A stretch of DNA of 64,000 nucleotides, taken from assembly GCA_902763535.1 (NCBI GenBank), contig CACWSG010000007.1, positions 1-64,000 on the forward strand. The letters are read 5' to 3'. Position 1 is the stretch's first letter; every line of letters starts with the position of its first letter. The translations under genes and the position numbers were made by a program. The notes under the pieces are model-generated. The model was not told the DNA's origin and did not search any database. It saw only the letters and a program-made list of their open reading frames with translations. This DNA comes from an uncultured Pseudomonadota bacterium (GTDB lineage Bacteria; Pseudomonadota; Alphaproteobacteria; RF32; CAG-239). Positions 15,864 to 24,013 of this stretch are shown piece by piece.

Positions 15864-17933
15864 ATGAGTGATATTTTAGATGAGTTATATGAAAAAGCTA
15901 CAGATTTGTATCTGGAAACTAGTAAAGAACCGAGAGGTTCTTACAGCAGAGAAGTGTGGAAAACAATGCAGCTTGGAGAAAATCTTTTTCAATATAATAC
16001 AGGTTACCAATATAAGGATGGGTCAATAGAAGGTGGAGAATGTCATATCGTTTGGTTTGAAAAAGGCAAATTAACTCCATTAAAGACAGTTAATTTGCCT
16101 AATGGCTATGATATAGGTCCTTCCGGCGCCTTGTATGAAAATCTTGGTAATGGTCTTTATGAATCTTATACTCCTGATCGTCGTCGGTTAGGTTATAGAG
16201 AGTTCAAGACGTTTAGGTGGAAAGATGATGAGATTGTTCATATATCGTCTAAAGGAATCGAAGCAATAAAGGATGATTTATCAAATTTATCAGAAAAAGA
16301 TTTTTTGAGACTATACCATACACTTGCTAATAGTTATAAGTATCGGGATGCATTAAAGGAACGCACTTTTGACATTACCGACAAATGGAATAATTTTGCA
16401 GAATTATTCCAACAACGTATGGAAAAATATATTGAACTTACTCAAGGGGATAATTCTTATGAGTATTCGTGGTTGCGTCAATCGCCTAAAGACAAAGCGA
16501 AGCTTATTGAGGTGATTAACACCAAAGAAACAGATAAAATTGAAGTTGATGAAAATCGTTTGTCAGGTTTGAAAGGTTTATCTATTGAAGATATACAAAC
16601 AGGTGGTTTTTCTAAAACATCTTTGTTGGCAGCTCAGGTTTATGATTGTTCGCACTTATCCGGTCTGTTGCAAGTAGCGGATGATGCACCAAATACCCCG
16701 GCTTTTGATTTAATATCCGTACGTTATCGTGAGCAATATGGAGATGAATTTGTCAACGCTATTACTGAACGAGCCGATGAAATAATCAAATTGCCATACA
16801 AACAAATGTTTTTTGAAGCAATTACCAAAGATAATTCCAATGCTCCGGAAGCAAATTTCTTAGATGCATTTACCGACAAAATCCGAAATTTAGCAATGAA
16901 AAAATATGGTAAGGAAGATTGGTATACAAGTATTTCCGAAGCGGCTAAAGATCCGGAATTTATGAAAGAATGTGATAAAGTTTGGGGTGAAATGTTTACC
17001 GAAGCAGATAAATATGCAACTTGCAGACCAAATAAGCATGATAATGCATATATTCGTAAGATGTTTCCGGATAAGGCAGAACAGTTGCACGAGTTTGTCG
17101 CTGAACAAAAAAATAGCAACTTTATCGAAGTGTTGGATGAAGCGATTAAATATCATCAGCAGGTCGGTAAAATGCAAATAGCAATTAATGAGTATTGTAA
17201 AGATAATGAAGTATATCTCAACGGTAATCTGCATTTCGACTTGGTTGATGCCGGCGTTGAAACGAAAAAAGAAGCTAAACGTTGTCTGGATATCTGGCAA
17301 TCTGTAAATGAACGACCTGATCGTTATGGTTCTCCGTATAATGGTTATTCTATTTATCAAATTGCACAAATTGCCAAATCTGATGTGATGCAGGATTGGA
17401 TGTATCCGGTGATGATGGACGCGGTTGAAAAGGGCGGTTTAACCATATCGGAAGGCCGTATGCCCAGTGAACGCACGTTGTTTGATTGTTGCAAAACATG
17501 GAAAATTTGTCCCAAGATGCCGCAAAGGCTTGCTAAAGAAGTTGGTCATTACAGCTTAAAAGGGCGTATGCTTGCTGGTGCAATTTTTGATAAGATGGTT
17601 GCAGAAGGAAATACCACACCGCAAGAATGGCGTGAAAATAAAGAACTTCATCAAGAATTTTATGAAGAACTTGATCGTGCACAAAAAATGCCCAACAAAA
17701 AAGCGCTTAAGCAATACATTTCCAATACTCCAGTTAATCGCAAACGTGTGATTGCAATGGGAATGGAAGAAAAAGGTATTGAATTTACCGAAGAAAATTT
17801 CCGCGCTTTATATAATGAGGCTAAGGAAAAAGGTGTTTTTGAGGCTTCTTTGGCTAATCCGAAAGAAGCAAGAACAACAGTTTCTTCACGACTAATGGTT
17901 AAATTAGCACGTCAAAAAAATCAAGGAAAATAA
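15864..17933 (+). CDS. Large soluble protein of unknown function
   Basis: 689 residues without signal peptide or membrane helix. The first ~130 residues look strand-rich (YNTGYQYKDGSIEGGECHIV, LPNGYDIGPSGALYENLG). The rest is mostly helical, charged and has many short Lys/Glu runs. I recognise no catalytic motif. An AAAGGA site precedes the ATG. Codon use is more AT-rich than in adhE. Its place between a serine recombinase and orphan genes, with its own terminator, suggests acquired cargo. An effector-like or phage-derived protein is possible; nothing seen decides it. Confidence 0.7.
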   Translation: MSDILDELYEKATDLYLETSKEPRGSYSREVWKTMQLGENLFQYNTGYQYKDGSIEGGECHIVWFEKGKLTPLKTVNLPNGYDIGPSGALYENLGNGLYESYTPDRRRLGYREFKTFRWKDDEIVHISSKGIEAIKDDLSNLSEKDFLRLYHTLANSYKYRDALKERTFDITDKWNNFAELFQQRMEKYIELTQGDNSYEYSWLRQSPKDKAKLIEVINTKETDKIEVDENRLSGLKGLSIEDIQTGGFSKTSLLAAQVYDCSHLSGLLQVADDAPNTPAFDLISVRYREQYGDEFVNAITERADEIIKLPYKQMFFEAITKDNSNAPEANFLDAFTDKIRNLAMKKYGKEDWYTSISEAAKDPEFMKECDKVWGEMFTEADKYATCRPNKHDNAYIRKMFPDKAEQLHEFVAEQKNSNFIEVLDEAIKYHQQVGKMQIAINEYCKDNEVYLNGNLHFDLVDAGVETKKEAKRCLDIWQSVNERPDRYGSPYNGYSIYQIAQIAKSDVMQDWMYPVMMDAVEKGGLTISEGRMPSERTLFDCCKTWKICPKMPQRLAKEVGHYSLKGRMLAGAIFDKMVAEGNTTPQEWRENKELHQEFYEELDRAQKMPNKKALKQYISNTPVNRKRVIAMGMEEKGIEFTEENFRALYNEAKEKGVFEASLANPKEARTTVSSRLMVKLARQKNQGK

Positions 17934-17945
17934 TATATCCTTTAA

Positions 17946-17988
17946 AAAATACCTCGCATGGTTATTTGATGCGAGGTATTTTTTTATA
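17946..17988 (+). terminator. Terminator of the 689-residue protein gene
   Basis: AATACCTCGCAT (17948-17959) pairs with ATGCGAGGTATT (17969-17980), followed by a T-run. Confidence 0.9.
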
Positions 17989-18014
17989 ACACTTTTCTTT
18001 AATTAAGCATTATA

Positions 18015-18054
18015 TAAAAAAGGTTCTTTAAGTTTGCTTAAAGAACCTTTTTTG
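18015..18054 (-). terminator. Bidirectional terminator, 14-bp stem
   Basis: AAAGGTTCTTTAAG (18019-18032) and CTTAAAGAACCTTT (18037-18050) with a 4-nt loop. A-tract and T-tract flank it on both sides. It ends the minus-strand pair 18059-19113 and backs up the plus-strand terminator. Confidence 0.9.
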
Positions 18055-18058
18055 TCAT

Positions 18059-18565
18059 TTATGGTTTGGTGAAACGCCTAATCTTGGCTTTGAGCTCTCC
18101 ATGTTCAAAAGAGGCATCGAACCTCTTTGTATCAACATCAAAGACATAGAAAGGATAACACCTTCTTACATCTCCGAATATTTGCACCGTGTGGTATCTT
18201 CCGGACAAAGGAAGCCCGCCGATATGTTCCAAGAGCTCATCCAACGGTTTACGGATGGAAGATAACTTGGTGAAGTCCTCCATAGTAGGAATTTCTTCTT
18301 TCAGTTTGTCTTTCATCTTAACTTCATCAGTCTCACCCAATTCAAGATATCTTTCGTCATCTTTGAATGGGAATACACCGACCACATAAAGCTTTATATT
18401 AGCATCATTGACCGGAAGTCGACATACCTTATCTTTAACGCGTACCGCCAGATCAAATTTTTCTTCGGGCGGGATTTTTTTCAGTGCTTCGGCAATATCC
18501 TCCAATGATATGCCGTTATAGCACATTATCCTTGCTATCGAGTAGCAAATAGAAGTGTTGTTCAT
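18059..18565 (-). CDS. Orphan protein, paralogue of the 18586 product
   Basis: 168 residues, soluble, no known family. It aligns along its length with the next upstream gene product: both have an I(A).(M/L)C..G(I/L)S..D start, FDL(A/V)V, G(V/I)(C/F)PFKD(D/N), (Y).E(I/L).E, and a G(R/I)YH.V(Q/H) strand near residue 130. The order of elements suggests a small alpha/beta protein. It follows the paralogue by 20 bp, so the two form an operon. The leader is AT-only and has no Shine-Dalgarno site. Confidence 0.6.
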   Translation of the reverse strand: MNNTSICYSIARIMCYNGISLEDIAEALKKIPPEEKFDLAVRVKDKVCRLPVNDANIKLYVVGVFPFKDDERYLELGETDEVKMKDKLKEEIPTMEDFTKLSSIRKPLDELLEHIGGLPLSGRYHTVQIFGDVRRCYPFYVFDVDTKRFDASFEHGELKAKIRRFTKP

Positions 18566-18585
18566 AACTATTTTTTTTAAGGTTA

Positions 18586-19113
18586 TTATTCACGTTTGAT
18601 AATTCCGCCGTAGCGAACCAAAGCCGGTGCTTTGTTGGCCGTTACTCGTGCGTCATAGGCAACATCTTCTGTCATCTCCACCACCATGGGGATGGCAAAG
18701 CCTTCTACCGGATGAACATGGTATATGCCCTCGATTTTGGGCATATTAAGCTTGGCCAAGGCGTCATTGAGATCGTGGCGCACCTCGCTGATCCGTTGCA
18801 TAAACGGAATATTGGGCAGACGATCTGTGTCGCATTGATCGTTGCGTTGGTAGGCTTCTTTGATTTCGATGTAGCAATCGTTGTCCTTAAACGGACAAAT
18901 CCCGATAAGCTCCACTCCGGTAAGATCCGTACTAAACGGTACTCTCACCAGTGTATCGTCTTGGTCTTTAACGACCAAATCGAATTGCACCGATGCCGGC
19001 ATAGACTCCAAATGCTTGATAACATCGGGAATCGACAAACCGGTAGAGCACAAGGTCTTGGCAATTGTGTCTATGCCATCAAACTTGTTTTGTGAAATTT
19101 CGTACTTTTTCAT
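18586..19113 (-). CDS. Orphan protein, paralogue of the 18059 product
   Basis: 175 residues, soluble, no known family. Shared elements with its paralogue: AKTLCSTGLSIPDVIKHLES, FDLVVKDQDDTLVRVPF, IGICPFKDNDCYIEIKEAY and IEGIYHVHPVEGF. Base composition is richer in G+C than the neighbouring housekeeping genes. The promoter at 19147-19174 gives a ~27-nt leader made almost only of A and T, with no Shine-Dalgarno site. Confidence 0.62.
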   Translation of the reverse strand: MKKYEISQNKFDGIDTIAKTLCSTGLSIPDVIKHLESMPASVQFDLVVKDQDDTLVRVPFSTDLTGVELIGICPFKDNDCYIEIKEAYQRNDQCDTDRLPNIPFMQRISEVRHDLNDALAKLNMPKIEGIYHVHPVEGFAIPMVVEMTEDVAYDARVTANKAPALVRYGGIIKRE

Positions 19114-19146
19114 AATTATATAAATTAAAAATTAAAAACTGAAAGG

Positions 19147-19174
19147 ATAATACATCTTTACAAAATTTTGTCAA
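19147..19174 (-). promoter_or_regulatory. Promoter of the paralogous orphan gene pair
   Basis: Minus-strand TTGACA (19174-19169), a 16-bp spacer, TATTAT (19152-19147), placed directly after the rubrerythrin terminator. Confidence 0.7.
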
Positions 19175-19175
19175 T

Positions 19176-19207
19176 AAAAAAGCTCCGCTGTTTTATGCGG
19201 AGCTTAA
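19176..19207 (-). terminator. Rubrerythrin terminator
   Basis: AAGCTCCGC (19180-19188) and GCGGAGCTT (19197-19205). The minus strand then reads TTTTTT, which directly precedes the next promoter. Confidence 0.85.
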
Positions 19208-19222
19208 TAGAGCAAAATTAGC

Positions 19223-19762
19223 CTAAAACTGCTCTTGCAATTCAAAGAAATAGGCTTGCGGGTGATCGCAAACCGGACATTTTTCCGGAGCCAAAGGCGA
19301 TTCAACTCTTGCTCCGCAGTTGGCACATTCCCAAATAACTTTAGTCGGACGCTTGAAAATATTGCCCTCAACCAAGGATTTTAATAAGGCTTGATAACGT
19401 TCTTCATGGCCTTTTTCAATTTTACCGACCATCTCAAACAATTCGGCAATGCGATCAAAGCCTTCTTCTTTGGCTTCTTTGGCCATACGCGCATACATAT
19501 TGGTCCATTCAAAATTCTCGCCGCCGGCAGCATCTTTCAGGTTGTCGATAGTGGAGGGAACTGCGCCGTCATGCAACAGTTTGAACCAAATTTTAGCGTG
19601 TTCTTTCTCGTTATTGGCAGTTTCTTCGAATTTGGCAGCAATAATATTGTAGCCTTCTTTTTTAGCCTTAGAGGCATAATAAGTATATTTATTGCGGGCT
19701 TGTGATTCGCCGGCAAAAGCTTCCATTAAGTTTTTTTCGGTTTTTGATCCTTTTAATTCCAT
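19223..19762 (-). CDS. rbr: Rubrerythrin
   Basis: 179 residues. The N-terminal ferritin-like domain carries the di-iron Glu motifs [28 protein letters not shown] and [14 protein letters not shown]. The C-terminal rubredoxin domain has two Cys pairs, CANCGA and CPVCDH. Rubrerythrin reduces hydrogen peroxide to water with electrons from NADH through rubredoxin-type carriers, and it protects anaerobes from traces of oxygen. The gene is monocistronic and the start has a GAAAGAG ribosome site. Confidence 0.95.
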   Translation of the reverse strand: MELKGSKTEKNLMEAFAGESQARNKYTYYASKAKKEGYNIIAAKFEETANNEKEHAKIWFKLLHDGAVPSTIDNLKDAAGGENFEWTNMYARMAKEAKEEGFDRIAELFEMVGKIEKGHEERYQALLKSLVEGNIFKRPTKVIWECANCGARVESPLAPEKCPVCDHPQAYFFELQEQF

Positions 19763-19910
19763 GATATTTCTCTTTCAGTTAGATGTTAACTGCCAATATA
19801 TTCATTAAATTTTTTAATCTTGTCAACGAAATTATTTTTACGCTTGTTTTAAGGTAATTATTTGTTAGAATAACCGCATAATTGAATTTATCAACGAAAG
19901 GCTGTAATTC

Positions 19911-20789
19911 ATGGAACAAAAAACTATCAATATTGGAAATCTTAAGATTAGTAATCTTCTGCCTTTTTCTTTACTTTGCGGACCTTGCCAAATTGAGAGC
20001 AAGCAACACGCAATTGATATTTGCTCTAGCATGGTTGAAATCACCAAAGATTTGGAAATTCCTTATATCTTTAAGGCCTCATTTGACAAAGCCAACCGCT
20101 CTTCCATTAAAGGCGCTCGCGGTGTCGGATTGGAAAAGGGAATGGAAACCTTTGATGAAATCAAAAAACTTTATCCCAATTTGCCGATTGTTACCGATGT
20201 GCACGAAACTTGGCAGTGCGCAGAGGTAGCGAAACATGTTGATATGTTGCAGATTCCGGCTTTTTTGTGTCGTCAAACCGATTTATTGGTGGCTGCTGCC
20301 AAAACAGGAAAAATAATCAATATCAAAAAAGGACAGTTCTTAGCTCCGGAAGATATGAAAAATGCCGTGCAAAAATGTATAGATTCCGGCAATAGCCAAG
20401 TTTGCTTAACCGAACGCGGAACTTCTTTCGGCTATCATACCTTGATTGTTGATATGACCGGATTTTCCATTATGGCTAAAACCACCGGTTGTCCGGTGAT
20501 TTTTGATGCCACTCACTCGGTGCAAAAACCGGGTGGTTTGGGTACTGCTACCGGAGGTAATCGTGAGATGGCTCCGATTTTGGCTCGTGCCGCTATTGCC
20601 GCCGGTGTGGGTGGATTGTTCATGGAAACCCATGAAAATCCTGATAAAGCCTTATCCGATGGTCCCAACACCATTGCTTTATCTAACATGAAATCAATTT
20701 TGGCATATTTGAAAGAATATGATATGTTGACCAAATCCAAAATTAATGACTATTATCAAGAATGCGGTTTATTGACGAAGGCTATATAA
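19911..20789 (+). CDS. kdsA: Kdo-8-phosphate synthase
   Basis: 292 residues. Condenses PEP with arabinose 5-phosphate to Kdo-8-phosphate for the LPS inner core. Family features: LLCGPCQIES near the start, FKASFDKANRSS, the GVGLEKGMETF segment, TDVHE, QIPAFLCRQTDLL and DATHSVQKPGG. The gene overlaps recO by 28 bp. It is strong evidence for an LPS-type outer membrane. Confidence 0.95.
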   Translation: MEQKTINIGNLKISNLLPFSLLCGPCQIESKQHAIDICSSMVEITKDLEIPYIFKASFDKANRSSIKGARGVGLEKGMETFDEIKKLYPNLPIVTDVHETWQCAEVAKHVDMLQIPAFLCRQTDLLVAAAKTGKIINIKKGQFLAPEDMKNAVQKCIDSGNSQVCLTERGTSFGYHTLIVDMTGFSIMAKTTGCPVIFDATHSVQKPGGLGTATGGNREMAPILARAAIAAGVGGLFMETHENPDKALSDGPNTIALSNMKSILAYLKEYDMLTKSKINDYYQECGLLTKAI

Positions 20790-21472
20790 TCGGTATTCGC
20801 CGTCATGGCGAAAATTCCGGCATTATCACAATTCTATGCAAAGAGCAGGGCAAAGTTTGCGGCTATGTTAAGTCTTGCTTCAGCAAAAAGAATTTAGCAA
20901 CTTTTCAGATTGGTAATTTGGTAAAAGTTGACGCTTGGTCGCGCGTTGACGATAATATGCTCAGTCTCAAGATTGAACTTATTACTCCTTATGCGGTTAA
21001 TTTTTTAGCTTCACAAAAAAAATTACAAACTTTAAGCAGTTTTTGTGGTTTGTGCAATGGGTGTTTGCCGGAATTACAATCAGTTGATAAATTATATGAT
21101 TTTGCTTCAAATTTTATTAAATTTATTGATGAAGAAAATTGGCTAACTCATTATTGTTTCTTCGAATTTCATCTTTTGGATTTTCTGGGCATCGGTCTTG
21201 ATTTAACCAAATGTGTGGTAACCGGGCGTCAGGATAATTTGGCTTATGTTTCGCCCAAAAGTGCTTGTGCGGTTTCTTATGATATTGGTTTAAATTATAA
21301 AGACAAATTGTTTGATTTTCCTAAATTTATTGTTGAGGAAAATTATTATCCCACCCTTCAAGAGCAGTTTGAATTACTGCGAATGACCGAGTTTTTCCTC
21401 AAGAAAAATTTTTTTGCAATTCATAACTTGAAATTTCCGATTTCCCGTGCTAACTTGGGCGCGAATTTGTAA
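20762..21472 (+). CDS. recO: DNA repair protein RecO
   Basis: 236 residues. The N-terminal OB-fold domain starts with DEGYIIGIRRHGENSGIITI, the usual RecO opening. A helical domain follows, with CGLCNGC (about 96-102) and CVVTGRQDNLAYVSPKSACA as possible metal-binding Cys. RecO anneals SSB-coated DNA and loads RecA with RecR. The start lies inside the 3' end of kdsA, which suggests coupled translation. Confidence 0.88.
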   Translation: MRFIDEGYIIGIRRHGENSGIITILCKEQGKVCGYVKSCFSKKNLATFQIGNLVKVDAWSRVDDNMLSLKIELITPYAVNFLASQKKLQTLSSFCGLCNGCLPELQSVDKLYDFASNFIKFIDEENWLTHYCFFEFHLLDFLGIGLDLTKCVVTGRQDNLAYVSPKSACAVSYDIGLNYKDKLFDFPKFIVEENYYPTLQEQFELLRMTEFFLKKNFFAIHNLKFPISRANLGANL

Positions 21473-21492
21473 AACCATAGGAAACAACTGTA

Positions 21493-23715
21493 ATGGCGGA
21501 AACGCAAGAAAAAATCAAAGAAGTCTATCTTAAAGAGGAACTCAGTTCCCGCTATCTTTCGTATGCCATGTCGACCATTGTGTCGCGTTCTCTGCCTGAT
21601 GTAAGAGATGGCTTAAAACCGGTGCACCGCCGTCTGTTATATGCTATGCGTCAGTTGCATCTTGATCCCAAATCCGGTTTCAAAAAATGTGCTCGTGTGG
21701 TTGGTGATGTCATCGGTAAATATCACCCGCACGGAGATTCATCAGTTTATGGGGCAATGTGTCGTTTGGCGCAGGATTTTTCGGTGCGCTATCCTCTGGT
21801 TGACGGGCAAGGTAACTTTGGTAATATCGACGGAGATTCTCCTGCGGCCATGCGTTATACCGAAGCCCGCATGACCGAATTTGCCGTCGCGTTGATGGAC
21901 GGTTTGAGCGAAAATGCCGTTGATTTTATTGATACTTATGATGGCGAAGAGCAAGAGCCGGTTGTGATGCCTGCCGCTGTACCCAACTTATTGTGCAATG
22001 GTTCCAATGGTATTGCCGTTGGTATGGCCACCAACATTCCTCCGCATAATTTAGCTGAAGTTTGCGATGCTTTGTTGTTGATGATAGACAAGCCGGAAGC
22101 CACGGTTGAAGCTTTGGTGCGCAAACTCAAAGGACCTGATTTTCCAACCGGCGGAGTGATTATTGATAAGTTTTCTTCCATTGTTGATATCTACACTTCC
22201 GGCAAAGGTAATTTCAGAGTTCGCTCCAAGTGGCATAAAGAGGATTTAGGGCAGGGGCAATATCAAATCGTTGTTACTGAAATACCCTATCAAGTTGTGA
22301 AATCAAAACTCATAGAACGTATTGCTCAATTGGTTTTGGATAAAAAAGTTCCTTTGCTCAGCGACATCAGAGATGAATCTGCTTCTGATGTCAGAATAGT
22401 TCTGGAGCCTAAGAGTCGTAATGTTGATGCTAATATCCTGATGGAGATATTGTTTAAGGAAACCGAGCTGGAATCTAAGTTTAATATGAACATGAATGTT
22501 CTTGATTCCGAGGGTGTTCCTAGGGTTATGAGTATTGCCGATGTTTGCCGCGAATATCTCAACCACCGGGTTAAAGTTTTGGAACGTCGCTCCAATTACC
22601 GTTTGCAAAAAATTATTGCTCGCTTAGAGATTTTGTCGGGTTATCTTGTCGCCTATCTCAATTTGGATGAAATTATTCACATTATCCGCGAAGAAGACGA
22701 TCCTAAAGTAAAACTCATCAAGAAATTCAAGCTCAGTGATGTTCAGGCGGAATCTATTCTCAATATGAAATTGCGTAATCTGCGCAAATTAGATGAAGCT
22801 GAAATTAAAAGCGAGTTTGAAGATTTGACGGCGGAAAAAGCTTCTCTTGAAGAATTGTTATCCAGCGATGAGTTGCGTTGGCGTAAAATTGCCGAAGAGA
22901 TTAAAGCTGTCAAAGATAAGTTTGGCAAAAAGACGGCTTTGGGTGCTCGCCGCACTGAGTTTGCCGAGGTTAATTTGGAAGATATTGATATTTCGATTGA
23001 AGCTCGTATTGAAAAAGAGCCTCTTACCATTATATTATCACAAAAGGGCTGGATTAGAGCCATGAAGGGTTATCAGCCTTTAGATGATGATTTCAAGTTC
23101 AAAGATGATGATAATTTGTTGTTGGCAATTCATGCCCAAACTACCGACAAGATAGTCCTTTTTGATACATCAGGCAAGTTTTTCAACATCAATGCCTGTG
23201 ATATTCCTACCGGTCGCGGTTTTGGGCAACCGTTGCGCCTGATGGTTGATGTCGGAGTCAATGATCAGATTGTTGATATGTTTGTCTATACCGCCAAAAC
23301 TAGTTATTTGATAGCGTCCAATACCGGTTATGGTTTTATTATCGATGATAGCCATTTGTTGGCCCAAACCAGACAAGGTCGCCGCATTATGAATGTTGCA
23401 CAGGGAGAGCGCGCAGCTTTTTGTTGTCAGGTCAATGGCGACATGGTTGCCTTTATCGGGGACAATCGCAAAATTTTGGTATGCCGCTTGGAGGAGGTTC
23501 CGACAATTGCTCGCGGACGAGGAGTTTGCTTGCAAAAATACAAAGACGGCGGTTTATGCGATATACAAATTTTCAATGAAAAAGACGGCTTCTGCTTCAA
23601 TCGTTCCGGTGGCAAAGCTGTTGAGACCAATTTGATAAATTGGTTGGGACACCGCGCCGGTCAGGGCAAGTTGGCACCGTTCGGTTTTCCTAAATCAGGC
23701 AAATTTTTGAAATAA
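21493..23715 (+). CDS. parC: DNA topoisomerase IV subunit A
   Basis: 740 residues. The breakage-rejoining domain starts at SSRYLSYAMSTIVSRSLPDV and contains the quinolone-determining loop HPHGDSSVYGAM and the catalytic Tyr of AAMRYTEARM (about 121). The C-terminal domain has beta-pinwheel blades (AMKGYQP, RQGRRIMNV, ARGRGVCLQKYKDGG). I call ParC rather than GyrA because of the length and the lack of a GyrA box. It decatenates daughter chromosomes with ParE, which is not in the window. Confidence 0.92.
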   Translation: MAETQEKIKEVYLKEELSSRYLSYAMSTIVSRSLPDVRDGLKPVHRRLLYAMRQLHLDPKSGFKKCARVVGDVIGKYHPHGDSSVYGAMCRLAQDFSVRYPLVDGQGNFGNIDGDSPAAMRYTEARMTEFAVALMDGLSENAVDFIDTYDGEEQEPVVMPAAVPNLLCNGSNGIAVGMATNIPPHNLAEVCDALLLMIDKPEATVEALVRKLKGPDFPTGGVIIDKFSSIVDIYTSGKGNFRVRSKWHKEDLGQGQYQIVVTEIPYQVVKSKLIERIAQLVLDKKVPLLSDIRDESASDVRIVLEPKSRNVDANILMEILFKETELESKFNMNMNVLDSEGVPRVMSIADVCREYLNHRVKVLERRSNYRLQKIIARLEILSGYLVAYLNLDEIIHIIREEDDPKVKLIKKFKLSDVQAESILNMKLRNLRKLDEAEIKSEFEDLTAEKASLEELLSSDELRWRKIAEEIKAVKDKFGKKTALGARRTEFAEVNLEDIDISIEARIEKEPLTIILSQKGWIRAMKGYQPLDDDFKFKDDDNLLLAIHAQTTDKIVLFDTSGKFFNINACDIPTGRGFGQPLRLMVDVGVNDQIVDMFVYTAKTSYLIASNTGYGFIIDDSHLLAQTRQGRRIMNVAQGERAAFCCQVNGDMVAFIGDNRKILVCRLEEVPTIARGRGVCLQKYKDGGLCDIQIFNEKDGFCFNRSGGKAVETNLINWLGHRAGQGKLAPFGFPKSGKFLK

Positions 23716-23894
23716 TGTCAGAAGTTTTGTTTGAATATATCAGCCTTGGCAATGCGGTAAAGATTACGGCGATTGATGCCGACAGTCATATTGAGGCCGT
23801 AGTGGTTGCGCCTTTAGGGCTCAGTGAAACACAAATGCAAAAGCTCGCTTTGGATAAACTTAATTACATTATCAACAACAAAGATTGTGGATAA
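23715..23894 (+). CDS. DUF6898-type small protein
   Basis: 59 residues (start MSEVLFEYISLGNAVKITAI, end DKLNYIINNKDCG). The ATG shares its first base with the parC stop, so translation is coupled. The pattern E(V/I).FE(Y/F)I..GN.VKVTA(I/V)D, an EA/VV.AP strand and a C-terminal A..KL.Y(I/V) is the DUF6898 family, which is confined to alphaproteobacteria. The function is unknown. It is too short for many gene callers. Confidence 0.8.
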   Translation: MSEVLFEYISLGNAVKITAIDADSHIEAVVVAPLGLSETQMQKLALDKLNYIINNKDCG

Positions 23895-24013
23895 GTCATA
23901 ATATGTTCCGCAATCTGTTTCCAATTTAAAAAAATAAGTTTTATAATAGCGCCGCAATGGTTTGTTATACAGGCGATTGTGTTTGGGGAATATTATGTTA
24001 TGGGGAAAATATA

